A DNA stretch of 64,000 nucleotides from Neurospora intermedia (Eukaryota > Ascomycota > Sordariomycetes > Sordariales > Sordariaceae): NCBI GenBank assembly GCA_037102815.1, contig BTPP01000005.1:372001-436000 (forward strand). Reading direction: 5' to 3'. How positions within the stretch are numbered: position 1 is the stretch's first letter; each line of letters opens with the position of its first letter. Under the pieces are notes generated by a model that saw only the letters and a program-made list of their open reading frames with translations, was not told where the DNA came from and did no database searches. Position numbers and translations under genes: made by a program. Below are positions 36,121-48,422 of the stretch, piece after piece.

Positions 36121-37779
36121 TCAGACGAAATCCTTCACAACCTCCCAAAACCCCACCGGGCACTCACACATCGGCAAATGCCCCGCCTCCTTCACCACCT
36201 TCAACTCTCCCCCCTTCTCCCCCAACAGCCCCCTAAACCCATCCATAGCCCTCACCAACGCCCCCTTCCCATCCCCCTCTCCCACCACAAACAGTCCCTC
36301 CACCTCTTTGACGTCCCTCATCTTCTCTCGCAAATCATACCCCCACAGCGCCTGACAACTCCACCTGAACCCCTCTACACTATTCCCCGCCACCATCTCC
36401 GTCATCCACTGCACCACCTCCTTCTTCGTCTCCATCGTACTCGGATGGAACCACCTCTCCACCGTAACCCCCGCCAACTGGTCCTTTAATCCTCTACCCT
36501 CATCACTTTCAGCAACGGCAATCCGATCCTTCCACGCCTGGGTATTGGCTTCGGAGCTCGCAGCATTAAAGTCGCACGCTACGAACTTTTGCAAGCGAGA
36601 AGCGTGACGAATAGCAAAGTTGAGCGTCGTGGCGCCGCCCATGCTTACTCCCACTAAAGTCTGCAGCTTATCGATGCGAAGAGCATCGAGAAGAGAAGCG
36701 AGGTCATCCGCTAGGAGGTCCAATGTTGCCGGTTGTGGCGGGGATGGAATAGAATGGCGACCGCGCGTATCGTACCGGAGGATACGCAAGTCAGGGCGAG
36801 ACGCCTTGAGGAGCTTCACTAGGGGGTCCCACATGTGTAGAGAAGTAAGGAGGGAATTGGAAAAGGCAATGACGGGGGCAGAAGGGGAGGGGTTGCCTTC
36901 TAACTGGTACGGAATAATCAGGCCGTCTTGCGGGGTGGTGATGTAGCTATTGATAATGGGGCCGTCGGGACTGGTGCCAGGGGTGGTCGTGAGGCGCGGG
37001 GAAACAGCGGAAAACGCGGCGGAGGCAGGTAAGGCTGCGAGGTGCTGCAAGTCGCGGGGGGCGGGACCAAAGACGTAGAAGAGCGAGTATGTCCTGCGGC
37101 CCTTGGTGGTGATGTACTTGTTGAATACCTCGGTGCGCCAGGGCGTGTCCATGGAGGCTTTGTGCTCGGGGCCGCCGAGGCCGTTTTGGGCGGCGTATTC
37201 GTGCAGGGTGATGATTTTGGTTTCACCAGCGTTGGAACCTTCGATGGATGAAGGCGTGCGCAAAACACGACTGCGCAGCCACCCGGGAATCTTGGATAGC
37301 ATGGGGATGTGTTCCTCCTCGTACCACTGGATGACTTTCTCGGCGGCGTCAGGCTCTTGGGTCAGGTTGAGCGAGACGTCGACAGCCACCAGGACGCGGC
37401 CCTCTGCTTTGGCGTCAGTGCACTGCTCGGCCGGCTTGAAGGACGGGGCTTCCTGGGTCCAGATGAGATCGAAGAAGAAACGGTCGACCTTGACCTGGCC
37501 GATGGTCTCGGCCTCACGGGAGGACCGGTTGGCGCGCAGATCGAGGTAGGTGGGCGTCAGGAGGTGAGCCATGTCGGTCACGTCGTAGGCGGCCAGAAAG
37601 TGCGGCTGCTGGCCGTCGGTGGCCTGGTAGCGCAGGCCGTTGGAGAAGATCTGGGGAAGACGCAGACGGGTAGGGCCGTGCTCGTTGTTGTACCATTCGT
37701 GGAACTGATCGAGCGAGAGGCCCTCCTGGGGCTGCATCGTCACGTAGAGCATTCCCTGTCCGTTCTTTGCTGCCGCCAT
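36121..37779 (-). CDS. EthD-like domains fused to an alpha/beta hydrolase
   Basis: Single exon, 552 aa, clear ATG at 37779. Residues about 10-110 form an EthD-like dimeric alpha/beta barrel, with FHEWYNNEHGPTRLRLP as hallmark. A second stretch around 130-240 has a similar core (WYEEEHIPMLSKIPGWL), so the unit may be duplicated. The last 270 residues are an alpha/beta hydrolase close to 3-oxoadipate enol-lactonases. Evidence includes the RYDTRGRH segment, the nucleophile elbow GVSMGG (Ser near residue 378) and a late catalytic-type His in AGHLPMCE. EthD domains occur in decarboxylases and ring-modifying enzymes of aromatic or polyketide metabolism, and the hydrolase would open a lactone or ester. 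The substrate is unknown. It is tail-to-tail with the secreted Cys-rich gene. A role in siderophore hydrolysis is possible but unsupported. Confidence 0.85.
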   Translation of the reverse strand: MAAAKNGQGMLYVTMQPQEGLSLDQFHEWYNNEHGPTRLRLPQIFSNGLRYQATDGQQPHFLAAYDVTDMAHLLTPTYLDLRANRSSREAETIGQVKVDRFFFDLIWTQEAPSFKPAEQCTDAKAEGRVLVAVDVSLNLTQEPDAAEKVIQWYEEEHIPMLSKIPGWLRSRVLRTPSSIEGSNAGETKIITLHEYAAQNGLGGPEHKASMDTPWRTEVFNKYITTKGRRTYSLFYVFGPAPRDLQHLAALPASAAFSAVSPRLTTTPGTSPDGPIINSYITTPQDGLIIPYQLEGNPSPSAPVIAFSNSLLTSLHMWDPLVKLLKASRPDLRILRYDTRGRHSIPSPPQPATLDLLADDLASLLDALRIDKLQTLVGVSMGGATTLNFAIRHASRLQKFVACDFNAASSEANTQAWKDRIAVAESDEGRGLKDQLAGVTVERWFHPSTMETKKEVVQWMTEMVAGNSVEGFRWSCQALWGYDLREKMRDVKEVEGLFVVGEGDGKGALVRAMDGFRGLLGEKGGELKVVKEAGHLPMCECPVGFWEVVKDFV

Positions 37780-38522
37780 TGTTGCTGCTGCTGCTGCTGC
37801 TGTTGGGTCTCTGAAGATATTGGAATTGGTAGTGATGAAAATTCAAGAGAACAAGTAGTACCTGTAAAGCTTGGGATGTATTGATGAGGTTGATGTCTGG
37901 AGGCTGGCCAACTCGTTCTTGGTGGAGCAATTCGCTAAGACCCGATGTCAACTCCCGCCGTGGGCCTGTTGTTTCTGACAAAGGGTTGTTTGGTGATGGT
38001 TTGTTTACACCGGAATCTTTGCTATGGAGATGGGAAAAGATCACTCACGCGACTGCTGAAACTGTTTCGTTTCGAAAGATAACAGGCACTCAAATACTTT
38101 GAACTCATCAGACAGTAATCATAATCGGAGTGACGTCGGAGTGGATGGGTGCAACCGCCCGCCATCTCCGGCCCTGCGGCTCGGCTCTTGGTTTGCTTGC
38201 GGCAAAGCATTTTCCCGCCGCTGTCGCCCGGCATTTTAGTGGAGGGGAGATCTAACTTGCGGGGTACACATCCGGGGTGCCGGGCAACAGCCGGGAAATG
38301 GACCCCAGCATTCTCCCATCAACAACACCAGCCTGGCTGAGGTATTCAACTTCTGTTTATATTGCGAGAAATAACCTACAATTCCAAACGTGAGCTAGAG
38401 CAAAATTCAAGAAAGGAGTTTCATCAAGTCGTGATATCCAGGAATATTTCCTCTTCTTCAACCTCTGAATCCCCGCTACCCACCCATCAACTCCCCCGCT
38501 GGCCTTCAATGTCCGCAGAATC
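37780..38522. other. Intergenic, no gene seen
   Basis: Promoter of the EthD/hydrolase gene (a short GCT repeat sits just upstream of its start) and 3' flank of the RNA polymerase gene. Confidence 0.45.
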
Positions 38523-41500
38523 CTAATTCCTCTGGTAAATCTGCATCTGCGCATATTGAGCTGCAAGTTGGGCCACTAGGTCCGCAGGTGCCAATCTAAC
38601 TGGCTTGTTTGCAGGCACCGCACTGGGCACCTGTCCTCCTGAAGTGCCCGCTGTTCTTGCGGCAGCCTGTGCATGTACCAATTCCGGCTGATAGCCTGCG
38701 TATAGCCCTGTAGGGCTGTTGAAAATGCCATCTCGCGTGTCCGAACCACTACTAGGCGTGTAGTTGGATCCGGAGCTCGGGGTCGTTGGCGCTGACGTGC
38801 TGCTTGGTGAGCCCGAATCGAACGCAGCACCAGTATCGGCGGTTTGTAGGGTCGCCGCCTCAGCCGCCATGTTAACATCCATACGAGCGGGCTGCCGATG
38901 GCCTCCCCTACCTCCCCGACCTGCAACGCGGCTCCCTCCCCGGACACCGACGAAGCCACCACTTCTAGCGGCGTGTCTAAGCCTGATCTTTTGCTCCTGC
39001 GCCTTGATCTCGAGAAGCAAGGCCGAACCAGCCACAAGCCGGAAGCTTTCAAGGTCTGTAGCGACTTGACGCTTCCAAGATTCTTGGGGTCGGCTTTTCT
39101 TCTCACCTGCCACGTAAAAGCAGGCAAGGCAGAGCTCCAATGCGTGGAGCTCCGATGTAGCTTCCTCAGGCGGAGTGGAGGGACGCAATACATTTGTCAC
39201 CATTTTGGTTATGCGGGCAAACGCGTCCGACAGCTTTGATGACTTGTCTCGCTGACGCCTGCTCTGAATGCCTTTCTTGTTTAGGATAAATCCCATCACA
39301 ACTTCCAGCTCTTTGAGGGGCTGGGTCGGAGAGTCAGCAAACTCTACCATGGCGTCTCTTATGCCGTCTTCGTAACTGATAACATGACAAATCATATTAG
39401 TTGGTTGCAACCATGAGCAGCGACGGGGAAAGGCTGGTGGCTTACGATTCACAGATTCGGCGGGCTTCGTCAAGACGATGTTGCCACCGCACTTGTCCAA
39501 TACCGCGGACACGTTTCAACAGGGATGATTCCACTTCCTTCCAAAACGGAACACCACCCGATGGGACTTCCAGCTTGATGTTCTTGGTCCATATCTTCTT
39601 TTCATCCACGGCACGGAAAAGACGTCCCAATATCTTGTCCGATTTGTAGTATTTGTACCGCGGTGTGTCGTCTCCATCATCGTCGTCTTGCCTAAGGTAC
39701 TGCTCTTCCATGTCAATCGTGGACTTATCGTGGATCTTAATGTCTGGCCCGTTCACCAGGCTGGCAGTCATCATTAGCAGGGAACTGAAGCAGGAAGGTA
39801 TGTCGGCACTTACAAATCAGGCCGATACATTGGTGGCCTTGGTAACTCGGTGATATCCACGTGAATCCCCGACTTGGAGAAGTCAACCGCTTTAGAGTGC
39901 AATGCTGCCAGCTTGAGACAGTCTGGATCCAGCGTTCCCTCGTCGCGTTCGTCCGCGAGGATCATATGCCGAACCGCAATTACCCCCAGGTGATCGGCTT
40001 TCATAAACTCCACGAAGAAGTCAGCCATGTCCTTTGACTCGACTTCGCGGTTCAGTTTCAAGGGCTCGACACGTGGATAATCGGCCGCTGGGAAAGTTCT
40101 GAGCGTGGAAACGATCCTCTGATCCCATATCACGTTGAAAGTGTCGCCGTCCAAGTCACCGCCCGACAGCTGACTAGGCAGGTCACGTTCACCGTTTTGA
40201 CTGAACACGATGCAGTTTTTCAGTTCTCTGAGAGGGTGCCCTGCCGGTGGAATGACATTGTAGGCAATCTGGATGTCTCCAGGGTGCAAGGCTGGAGACC
40301 TGGTCACCACAACGGGGCCAGCAGTGGGAGGGTCCTTGAAGCGACCGTCCACGGTCTCAAAAGTCACGTATACTTCGCCTTCGCGCAATAGGCCTGTCTC
40401 GTCCATGACACCAAACAGAGTAACGCCATAGGGAACCGGGATTCTAGCCTTGTGCTTGAGCAAGCGCAGCTCTCTAAGCACGACAGCTTCGACAATACCG
40501 CGAAGAAACTGGTCTCTCCGGTAGTCGATGTTCATTTTGTCAAGGTCTTTGAGAAACTGGCTGAGGTGTACAGAATCTCCGACACACTGCAGCTTGAGAA
40601 AGGTTGCCACGTTCTGGACATTGTCCGTGATTGCCCGAAGACGTTGGAGTTCCTTTTCTTGGAGCTTCATGAACCACTCGGCAGGGGCGTCCATGTCCTC
40701 GAGAATCTTGATCATCTGACGGTTCAGCATCAGAGGAATTGGCTTTGAAGCCATGTCGCATATTTCGAGATGTTCCTGATCATTGCTGCGGAACTTCTCC
40801 ATAGAATCCCTGACACAGATTTGCTTCCCAGATAGCCGGGCATCAAGAGCTAACATGCCCTTTGCTCCAGCCCATCGAACCTGCAAGCAATTGGGATAGC
40901 CCTTGGATTCGGGAATCTCGCGATGAATCACCTCGAGGGCACCCTGCGAAATTATTCCAACGCCATCACTGAACACGCGTTCGTTACGTGTGACGTCCCT
41001 TTGCCTTATCACATCAATACCGTGATCGTAGAGCGAAACGGAATATGGTGTCTCTGAAAAGGCCTGGCCTATGCGTGCCGCACGTCGCGCTGGCGACATG
41101 ATATTGCGAAAATCGCCCAAATCCTCAATGATGTTACTAGCTAATTGCAATTTACCGTCGTATATGAAAGGCGCCGCTAGCCAAAGGCTATGTGCTCGGA
41201 GGGAGGAATGGGAGAAGCCGAGAAACCTGTAAACCCGTCCACCAACTGAGATGCCATTGGTCAAGACGTCTTTAAATCTCTGATATATGGTGTCCATGGA
41301 AACCGCCGAGTTGAAAAAGAGGTCCTGTCCATCCTCTTCGCCGAACTGGACTCGAAGGAAGTGGTCCTGGTGTTCTGGAAACTTTCGAAGGATCCTGTTC
41401 TTGGCTTCCAGTTCAGGCCCATGAAGTTCGATTCGGGTTGGCGTGACAAGTGCCCGATAAATCTTGGTAAGACCGGGTGGAATCTCTTCGTTTAACCGCA

Positions 41501-42695
41501 GGGCGAAGTCATCACGCATGCGCTTCTCCGTTTTCTCCAAGTGTTCAATGATCCCTTCAACCTCAAACTGAGCGAGCTCCTCTGCGCTCAAGAGGCTCGG
41601 CGACGGCCAGTCGATGGTTTTGAAGAGGTCCTTGAAGGCATCAACCGAAATGGGATCCTGCCGCTGACCTGAGCGTCGGGCCGTTTCGAACATATCAGCT
41701 AAGCGCTTGGCTAGCTTTAGCACGGTTGTCGGATGAAGATACGACATATACACCAGCGCTTGGAGATTGAAGAGCAGGCTGTAAGGCAACGTATCTCTAC
41801 CTTCATAATCCAGAAGAGCCGCCCTAAGCCTGTCAACTGCAACTGGATATGCATCTTGCGGAGATGTGGTTTGAATGGCGAATTTATAACGCGTGACATA
41901 GAACATTTCTTGCTCGTTCAGTCCATTAATGGCGGTCCGGAAGTCACTCCCTCTGTAGCTACCCTGGTTCTGTTTTAAATGTTTGTCCGAAACCTTGAAA
42001 TGATAGACGAGGCAGAATTTTGATACTTTGGCGTGGTTACTATCACATGCCTCGAGGCGCATCTTCTGTCCGAATCGATCGGATCGAATTTCCGGCGAGA
42101 GAAACGTAGGGGCGTTTGTGAGAGTGACAGCGACGTGTCCATCATTCGACCAAACGAGTTCGTGGATATATCGATATGGGATGGATACCTGAGATCCAAC
42201 CAAAGAGGTAATGACGAGGTCGTGCTTGGCGAACTTTGCTGAGACGCGCAGGGGGGACGACCACTCGGTGATGAAGGTCAAGTTGCCGTCGATGTAGGAC
42301 CAATGTCCGCAGTCAAGAACGTCGGCATCAAGTGCTAAAGGTGGCGTGCGTGCAGGCCGGGCATTGTTGCTCGTATTCTCCTCCCACGCCTTCTTTCGCC
42401 TTTCCTCTTCTTCAGCCTCGTAAAGAATGCCGTTGACCAAGTTCTTCAGATCCTTTGGCTGGGGATGGCTTTTTTCGCAACGAGCGGGCTGATTCATGAT
42501 ATAAAGACGAGGGTGCTTCGCGAGGAAGTTCAGCGCTTCCCTGGCAGTGATAAAGATGACCTTCCCCCAGTGTCTGTTGCCCCGTTTATTGCAGTCGTAG
42601 TGACGGATGCCAAGGTTGTCCATGAACGGCTTCAGATGAGCTGTCAAGCTTCTCTCGGAGAGGTCTCGAGGAAGGTTTTTGATGTAGACCTCCAT
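38523..42695 (-). CDS. rrp-3: RNA-dependent RNA polymerase (RRP-3-like)
   Basis: Exons are 39814-42695, 39446-39760 and 38523-39375 on the minus strand (1349 aa). The N-terminus is an RRM-like fold (MEVYIKNLPRDLSER... with GKVIFITAREALNFL). The large central part is the eukaryotic RdRP catalytic domain. The metal-binding loop reads SGGDLDGDTFNVIWD (Asp triad near residue 845), preceded by the usual NCIVFSQNGERD segment. The last 250 residues hold an Arg/Gly-rich patch (FVGVRGGSRVAGRGGRGG), likely for RNA contact, then a Ser/Thr/Pro-rich tail. These cellular enzymes make dsRNA from ssRNA for small-RNA silencing. Neurospora has three (QDE-1, SAD-1, RRP-3). The symbol is a position-based guess, because I recall RRP-3 lying near the NPS6 gene. 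The family call itself is secure. Confidence 0.93.
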
Positions 42696-44793
42696 GGCGG
42701 GCGAGAGGATAATTTGCGCATAGAGCTGTCGACCAGCTATTTAGGAGGGCTATATGGGTGTCAGCATTTTTGGATCAACATGTTTGAGAGAAGGGGAGAA
42801 GCTCACCAAAGGTTGACCAAGTGATTGAGTGCTAAAGGCTCCAACTTGAGACAAATTGAGGACCTTGGAGGCTTGGTGGGCGGACGGAACAACAGACGCG
42901 TTGAACCCGTCAGTGTATCTGTCAACAACACGGAGAAACGAGACGACAGGCGCGTTGAACGTCGGTGCGTCCGTCAACAACAACAGAGAAACGAGACGAC
43001 AGGCCGGAGTGGACACGCGGCGAACGCAGCCTGGGCCGTCCTGCAAAGCTGTCGTGCCCTGGGTTCTTCCTTGAAGAGTTGGGATGAGGTTAACAACCAG
43101 ATGAAGACAGAAACAAAACGACCTTGTCTGTCGAGTCGAGGGGACTGGAGACAGGAGTTCTTTATCACGTCGTCGAGGATGTCAGTCGTTTACCGGCGTC
43201 GACGTCCCCGCTTGGGGCTGGACGACATTTGTGACAGGCCGGTTGGCGGTTAGCGACTGTAATAGGCCCAAATGGCACCGCCTTATGCGAGAGGCCTACA
43301 GCCTGCTTCATGTCGTGCTTCTATTCCCATTCCCACAGCATGGGGCTGCCAATGGTGTCGTATCTGGTCAATCTTGACTGGGTTGAGATTTGTGCAGTTG
43401 GTGATGGAGGAGTTGGCAAATGTAGGAGGCCCTTTGGGGCGTGCAAGGGTGTAGTCGTCGTCTCTATTTCCATGTTCCCTGTTCCTTCTACTTATCTGGA
43501 GCGAGAGATGCGACGACGAAATCGGAGGTGGAATTGGAGCCGTTCCTGCCTGCCCTTTCAACACCTGCATCCACTGCACCTCCAATACTGCCGCTGTCCA
43601 GAAGGCAATTGCGTCCGAGGTTTCTCCACAAGCAATAAAATTGCAACGGGACTCTGCGTCTTGATAGCATGCCGTCACCCGGATCCAATGTAACGTGGAA
43701 GGAGGCTTTGGTCAGTTTGCTCTTCATTTTCAATGAACTTTGTGCGCGTGCAAAAGCGGGCTCTGTCACCGTTGACATTTGCCTCCGGAATGGAAACGAG
43801 CAGAAAGGGTTCATCAGGCTCCAAAACCATTGCCAGAGAAATTGTGAGGGTTTGCAAATCTGACATGTCGCCCGGCACACAACGAAATGATTTTGTGAGA
43901 AGTTGACAATGGGGTAATTCTAGGAGAACCGGGCAACACTTTCAAAGGGCTGACAAAGCTGCAAGACAGCTAGCTTGATCCCTGCTTGAGGTTGAAGCGG
44001 GGCAGTGGTCAATCGATCATACCCCGCTAGAGGTAAATACCCCACTACAACACGACATCACCGCACTGCAAAAGGCAGACTCGACGGCTCCAATTGGTAC
44101 AGCAGCTTAGGTATCCAAGGGTTGTGCTTTTTTGAATGGAGTGGTGAATTCCGCACCTATACTATGGTATATTATGCCAGAAGCAAAGAAACGACATTGT
44201 TGATTTGGCCGGACTTGTTCACCCTGCGTCCGCCATCCAGATGCACCCTTCAAGTTGTTTTCATTACCTATAGCAAACTCTGGTGATTTGATCCCAATCA
44301 TTACCTCTTCGTGGTCACCAACGTCCAAGCACCGTCCACCAATTCACACATCAACATTGGCCCCAGACCTACGATGGAAGTGTAGTGTACATGTCAGGGT
44401 CATCCCGAGGTCCCAAGCACCGCTATCGGCCCACAATGACATGGAATCAGAGTTCTCATTCACGCTAGCAGCTACTCTAGCGTAGCATGGCACTGCTGCG
44501 ACCAGTGCCGTACACAGGCTCCGGCCGGTGCTATTCGCCGAACAAGTCAAGTTCCATAATCCGGGGTCTAACAAGGGGCAGCCATTGGCCCCGGGACTCG
44601 GACATATCACGGTAGTCGGGCAAAAAAAAAAAGGATCTGCCCTTGACCCCTCTCCTTGCTACGTGTGTATCTGGCCTCCGCCTTATAACTGGAGTCAGGG
44701 AGCTCTCCCTTTCTGTTCCAGCTTCCAGGTAGCTCTTTGCCAGCTTCTGTCCATCACCATTCACACCCACAGTCCCCCAAACACCAAATCAAG
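42696..44793. other. Intergenic, 2.1 kb, no gene seen
   Basis: Divergent promoter region of the RNA polymerase (left) and the MetE-like gene (right). No coding sequence is convincing. A 31-base direct repeat with small differences lies near 42900-43000 (GTCAACAACA...GAGAAACGAGACGACAGGC). Confidence 0.4.
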
Positions 44794-46070
44794 ATGGCTC
44801 CCTTCCGCGCCGAACACATGGGGTCCCTCCTCCGGCCCCAAAACCTTCTCGACGCCCGCGAAGCCATCCGCGACAAGGGCCTTTCCCCCGAAGAGGCCGG
44901 ACTCCCCGCCATCGAAAAGGAGGCGGTCGGCAATGTCGTCAAACTCCAGCAAGAACTCGGCTTCAAGGCCGTCAACAGCGGCGAGTTCAACCGCACCCGC
45001 TTCTGGGGCTTGATGTGGGACGAGTTTGAGGGGTCTGTCGCTCTCCAGGAAGCCGAGGCCAGCATGTTCCGCCTTTATCACCCGGACGTCGTCAGCCTGA
45101 TCGAGAAGGACCGCAAGGTGATGCCGGGCGACAGTGTCATTGCGGGCGCCAAGTTGAGACACAACAGGGAGAAGAGCAAGTCGAACTTGCACGAGTTGAA
45201 GCTGGTGCAGCAGTTCACCCCCAAGGAGGAGTGGGCGAACATCAAGTTGACCATGATCACCCCGGCCTGGTTCCACATGCGCTACAAGCAGGGCAAGGCC
45301 TATGCCGAAGGCGTGTATGCGAATGACGAGGAGTACTTTGCCGACGTGGCCAAGGTTTATCAGGAGGAGCTCAAGATGCTCTATGAGGCTGGCTTGAGGA
45401 ATGTGCAGTTTGATGATCCTGGTTTGGCTTGTATGTGTTCTTCTGCCCCCAATCCACTCCTCCACCTCTGTTCTTACCAACTAACACCCCCTCTCCTTCA
45501 GACTTCTGCAGCGAAGAGTTCCGCGCCGGTTACGCTTCCGACCCCGACAACACCGTCTCCATCGACACCCTCCTCGACTCCTACATCAAGCTCTACAACG
45601 ACTCCCTCTCCCTCCTCCCCGCCGACTTCCACACCGGCGTCCACCTCTGCCGCGGAAACTTCATTGGCGGCCGCCACTTTGCCTCGGGTGCCTACGATGT
45701 GATCGCCCAAAAGCTTTTCCAAGAACTCAACGTCAACACCTTCTACCTCGAGTACGACACCGCACGCGCCGGCGGCTTCGAGCCCCTGCAATACCTTCCC
45801 AAGAACAAGAATGTCGTGTTGGGTGTGGTGAGCACCAAGCTGAGGGAGTTGGAGAGCAAGGAGGAGGTGAAGAGACGGGTAGAGGAGGCCGCGACCTGGG
45901 TCGCCAAGGGCACCGGAGAGAGCAGGGAGGAGGCGCTGAAGAGAGTCATGGTCAGCCCCCAGTGCGGCTTCAGTACGCATGAGAGCGGGTACCCCCTCAG
46001 CGAGGACGATCAGAAGGCCAAGTTGAGGTTGGTGAGGGAGGTTGCGGATGAGATCTGGGGTGAGGCTTAA
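44794..46070 (+). CDS. Short MetE-like protein (cobalamin-independent methionine synthase family)
   Basis: Exons are 44794-45430 and 45502-46070 (401 aa), phase-1 intron. It matches the catalytic C-terminal barrel of MetE. All four zinc ligands are present: His260 and Cys262 (GVHLCRGN), Glu296 (FYLEYD) and Cys367 (VSPQCGF). The FDDPGLA segment, created in part by splicing, also fits the barrel. Full MetE proteins have about 760 residues; this one lacks the N-terminal barrel, like the YxjG type of bacteria and fungi. Such proteins use a zinc-activated thiol as methyl acceptor, but the methyl donor of this short form is not settled. The start codon follows a CAAG context, and a TATAA-like sequence lies about 110 bases upstream. 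Cytosolic; no functional link to neighbours is visible. Confidence 0.92.
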
Positions 46071-47377
46071 ATTAAGCGCTGTGAGAAGGAGCTGGTTTTC
46101 CTTACCGCATGTTCAACAATGGTATGGGAAAAGGGTTAGCAGGATTGAAGGGCAAAAATGCATCTGGTTGCGAGTGGGCGGTTGGCGTATGGGATTGTCG
46201 TTTGATGGCATGGGTAGCGTGGAGTACTGGATATCAACTTCCAGCGTGGCGTAGATCAAAGGGATGTTTCTGATTGGGTTCGTTATAATGAAAAGCATGT
46301 TTTTTCCCCCGAGAAGTTCCTGGTCAAATTACGAAAGAAGGCAACCTAGCCAACATCAGTTATACGTTAAACTTGCTCGCGTAATCTTCTGTACCTGGCT
46401 GTCCTTTGGGAAGTTCCAATACTAATTTGTTGGCTTATGACCTCTAGTTAACTGTCTTGACGCGATTACAGAAAGTTTTGCATCTTGATCTGAATCATGA
46501 ACGGAAGGGATCAGCAAACAAACTTTATCAGTGCTTCGGGGTCTGAAAACTTCGTGAGGAACCGATCAGCACGAATTGATGAAAGAAGAAAAGAAGACGG
46601 GGATGCTCCGTTCTATTTATCAAGGCTAGACAAACCTACCCAAGCCCGCAACCTTGCCATCATACTATTCCACACACACTCCTTCAAGAGAATGCTCGCT
46701 CTCGGAAAGATTTTGACAGTACATCGATCCTCTTCGCGAACTTTGGGGGACTTTTCAATCCGTTGAAAGCTTCCTCATGCGAGCTAAACCAACACTCTTG
46801 CTCCTAAGCTACTTACCATCGCCATCGAGATCCAGCCAGCCATCCGCCACTATGAGCAGGGAGAAAACCTACTACAGTTACATCATTGTTTTTTTGTCTT
46901 TTTCTTTTTACTTGAAGAAACACAAAATAAATGAATCAAAGAAAGGAAGAATTACAAAATCTCCCGGTAGTGCCATCAAGGAGCAGAAGTAGTGTTCGTG
47001 ATTTCCTAGATGAGCCTCTGTCGTGACAGGAAACTCGTAGCTTATCTCTTTCCCCCTTCCTCTCCCGTGAATCAACGTTAAATGTCTTCTTTAGGGTCAC
47101 GGTCAATAGAGGTAAATATTAGGTAGATAGACAAAATCCATTCCCATTCCTCTCTCTCTCGCTTGGCCTGTATTCTATGGAGGTTTCTTGGTCTTCCGTT
47201 TCCTCCAATGGACGTGCACCTAGACTAAGTATAGTTTTCCATCAAGAAGGACATATGATGACATAAGTAGCAATGTTTCACCCTTGACTATTCACAGTTT
47301 CCTTACCCGTTTTTGATCTAAACTGAACTTCAATCCTCATTCAACATAAGTTATTTCTAAAGATGAGAAAGTTTCTG

Positions 47378-47432
47378 CCTACCTACCTACCTACCTACCT
47401 ACCTATCTACTTACCTACCTACCTACCTACCT
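47378..47432. repeat. CCTA microsatellite
   Basis: About thirteen CCTA units with small interruptions. The same four-base unit, or its complement TAGG, recurs near 4011-4030, 58882-58912 and 59270-59281 in this window. Confidence 0.8.
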
Positions 47433-48384
47433 GCCTTAGACCGTAAATAGTTTTTCCTGCGAGACTATGGTAGGTAGTTGTGATGGCGATAGGTACCTAG
47501 AGGTACCTAGAGGTAGGCTGCTGCTGCTGCTGCCTCCAGTCGCTGGGTCTGAATGTCATCGGATCGTAGCATTTTTCTGGTGTTTGGGTATGGTCATGGT
47601 CATGACAACCTCAAGCAGAGCGAGCCCGTTGACTGTCTGGGCATATGTAGGTATGTAGATAGGTATGGAGCCAGAGCTTGTGAGGAGTCTCGCTGCTAAC
47701 GATTTACTACCAGGTTGGTTTGCTGCTGATCGCTGTTGACGAGGACATGCCAGGGAAAAAAAAAAAAAAAAAAGAAGAAACGGAGAGAAAAAAGAAAAAA
47801 AAAAAAAAAAAAAAAAAAAAAGAAGAAGAAGAAGTAGAGCGCTGCTGGCTGCTAGCTGCTAGCTCAGATGCACTGTTATCAGAACCCCAACAGATTTGGG
47901 TGGCCTGGCAATAGCGGGGTAACAGCTGCCCACAGGTTGGGGGGCTGATCTGTTAGGAACCTTGGGCTGGAGGGATGCGATGGGCGCTAACCTAAACCTC
48001 AAGGTTGGGGTCCAGGTCCGGGAAGGGACGAAGCATGCACCACTCCATAGTCTCAGGACCCAATTCCAGTCTGTCAGCAAACTGAATCATGATAAATCTT
48101 TGGAAAACTGATTGATTAAGCGGCCAATTCTGTTTTTTTCTCTGTTGTATGATGCGTCGAGGTTTTGTCACGCAGTGTCTCTACCGTTATGCAGATTCAT
48201 TCACACATCAGTACAGGCGGCTCTACAGGGGATAACAGGAGACTGACTGTTACACCTAGCTAAATTACCTTAACTGGGTGTCCCCTCGAACACAGAACGT
48301 CACACAACATATAACAATCTCATTTTGTCCAGATCCAAGTCCACGACAAAGTAGGAACCTCATCTACTCCCAAGCAAGTAAACT

Positions 48385-48385
<1 letters not shown>

Positions 48386-48418
<33 letters not shown>
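48386..48418. repeat. Poly-C tract, 33 bases
   Basis: Uninterrupted C homopolymer. Its exact length is uncertain in most sequencing methods. Confidence 0.9.

Positions 48419-48422
<4 letters not shown>

Noticed and set aside
36178-36489. Plus-strand His/Pro/Leu-rich open frame
   Set aside because: Antisense to the hydrolase domain of the EthD fusion gene.
47378-47432. CCTA repeat as interstitial telomere
   Set aside because: The unit is four bases; the fungal telomere unit is TTAGGG. It is an ordinary microsatellite.
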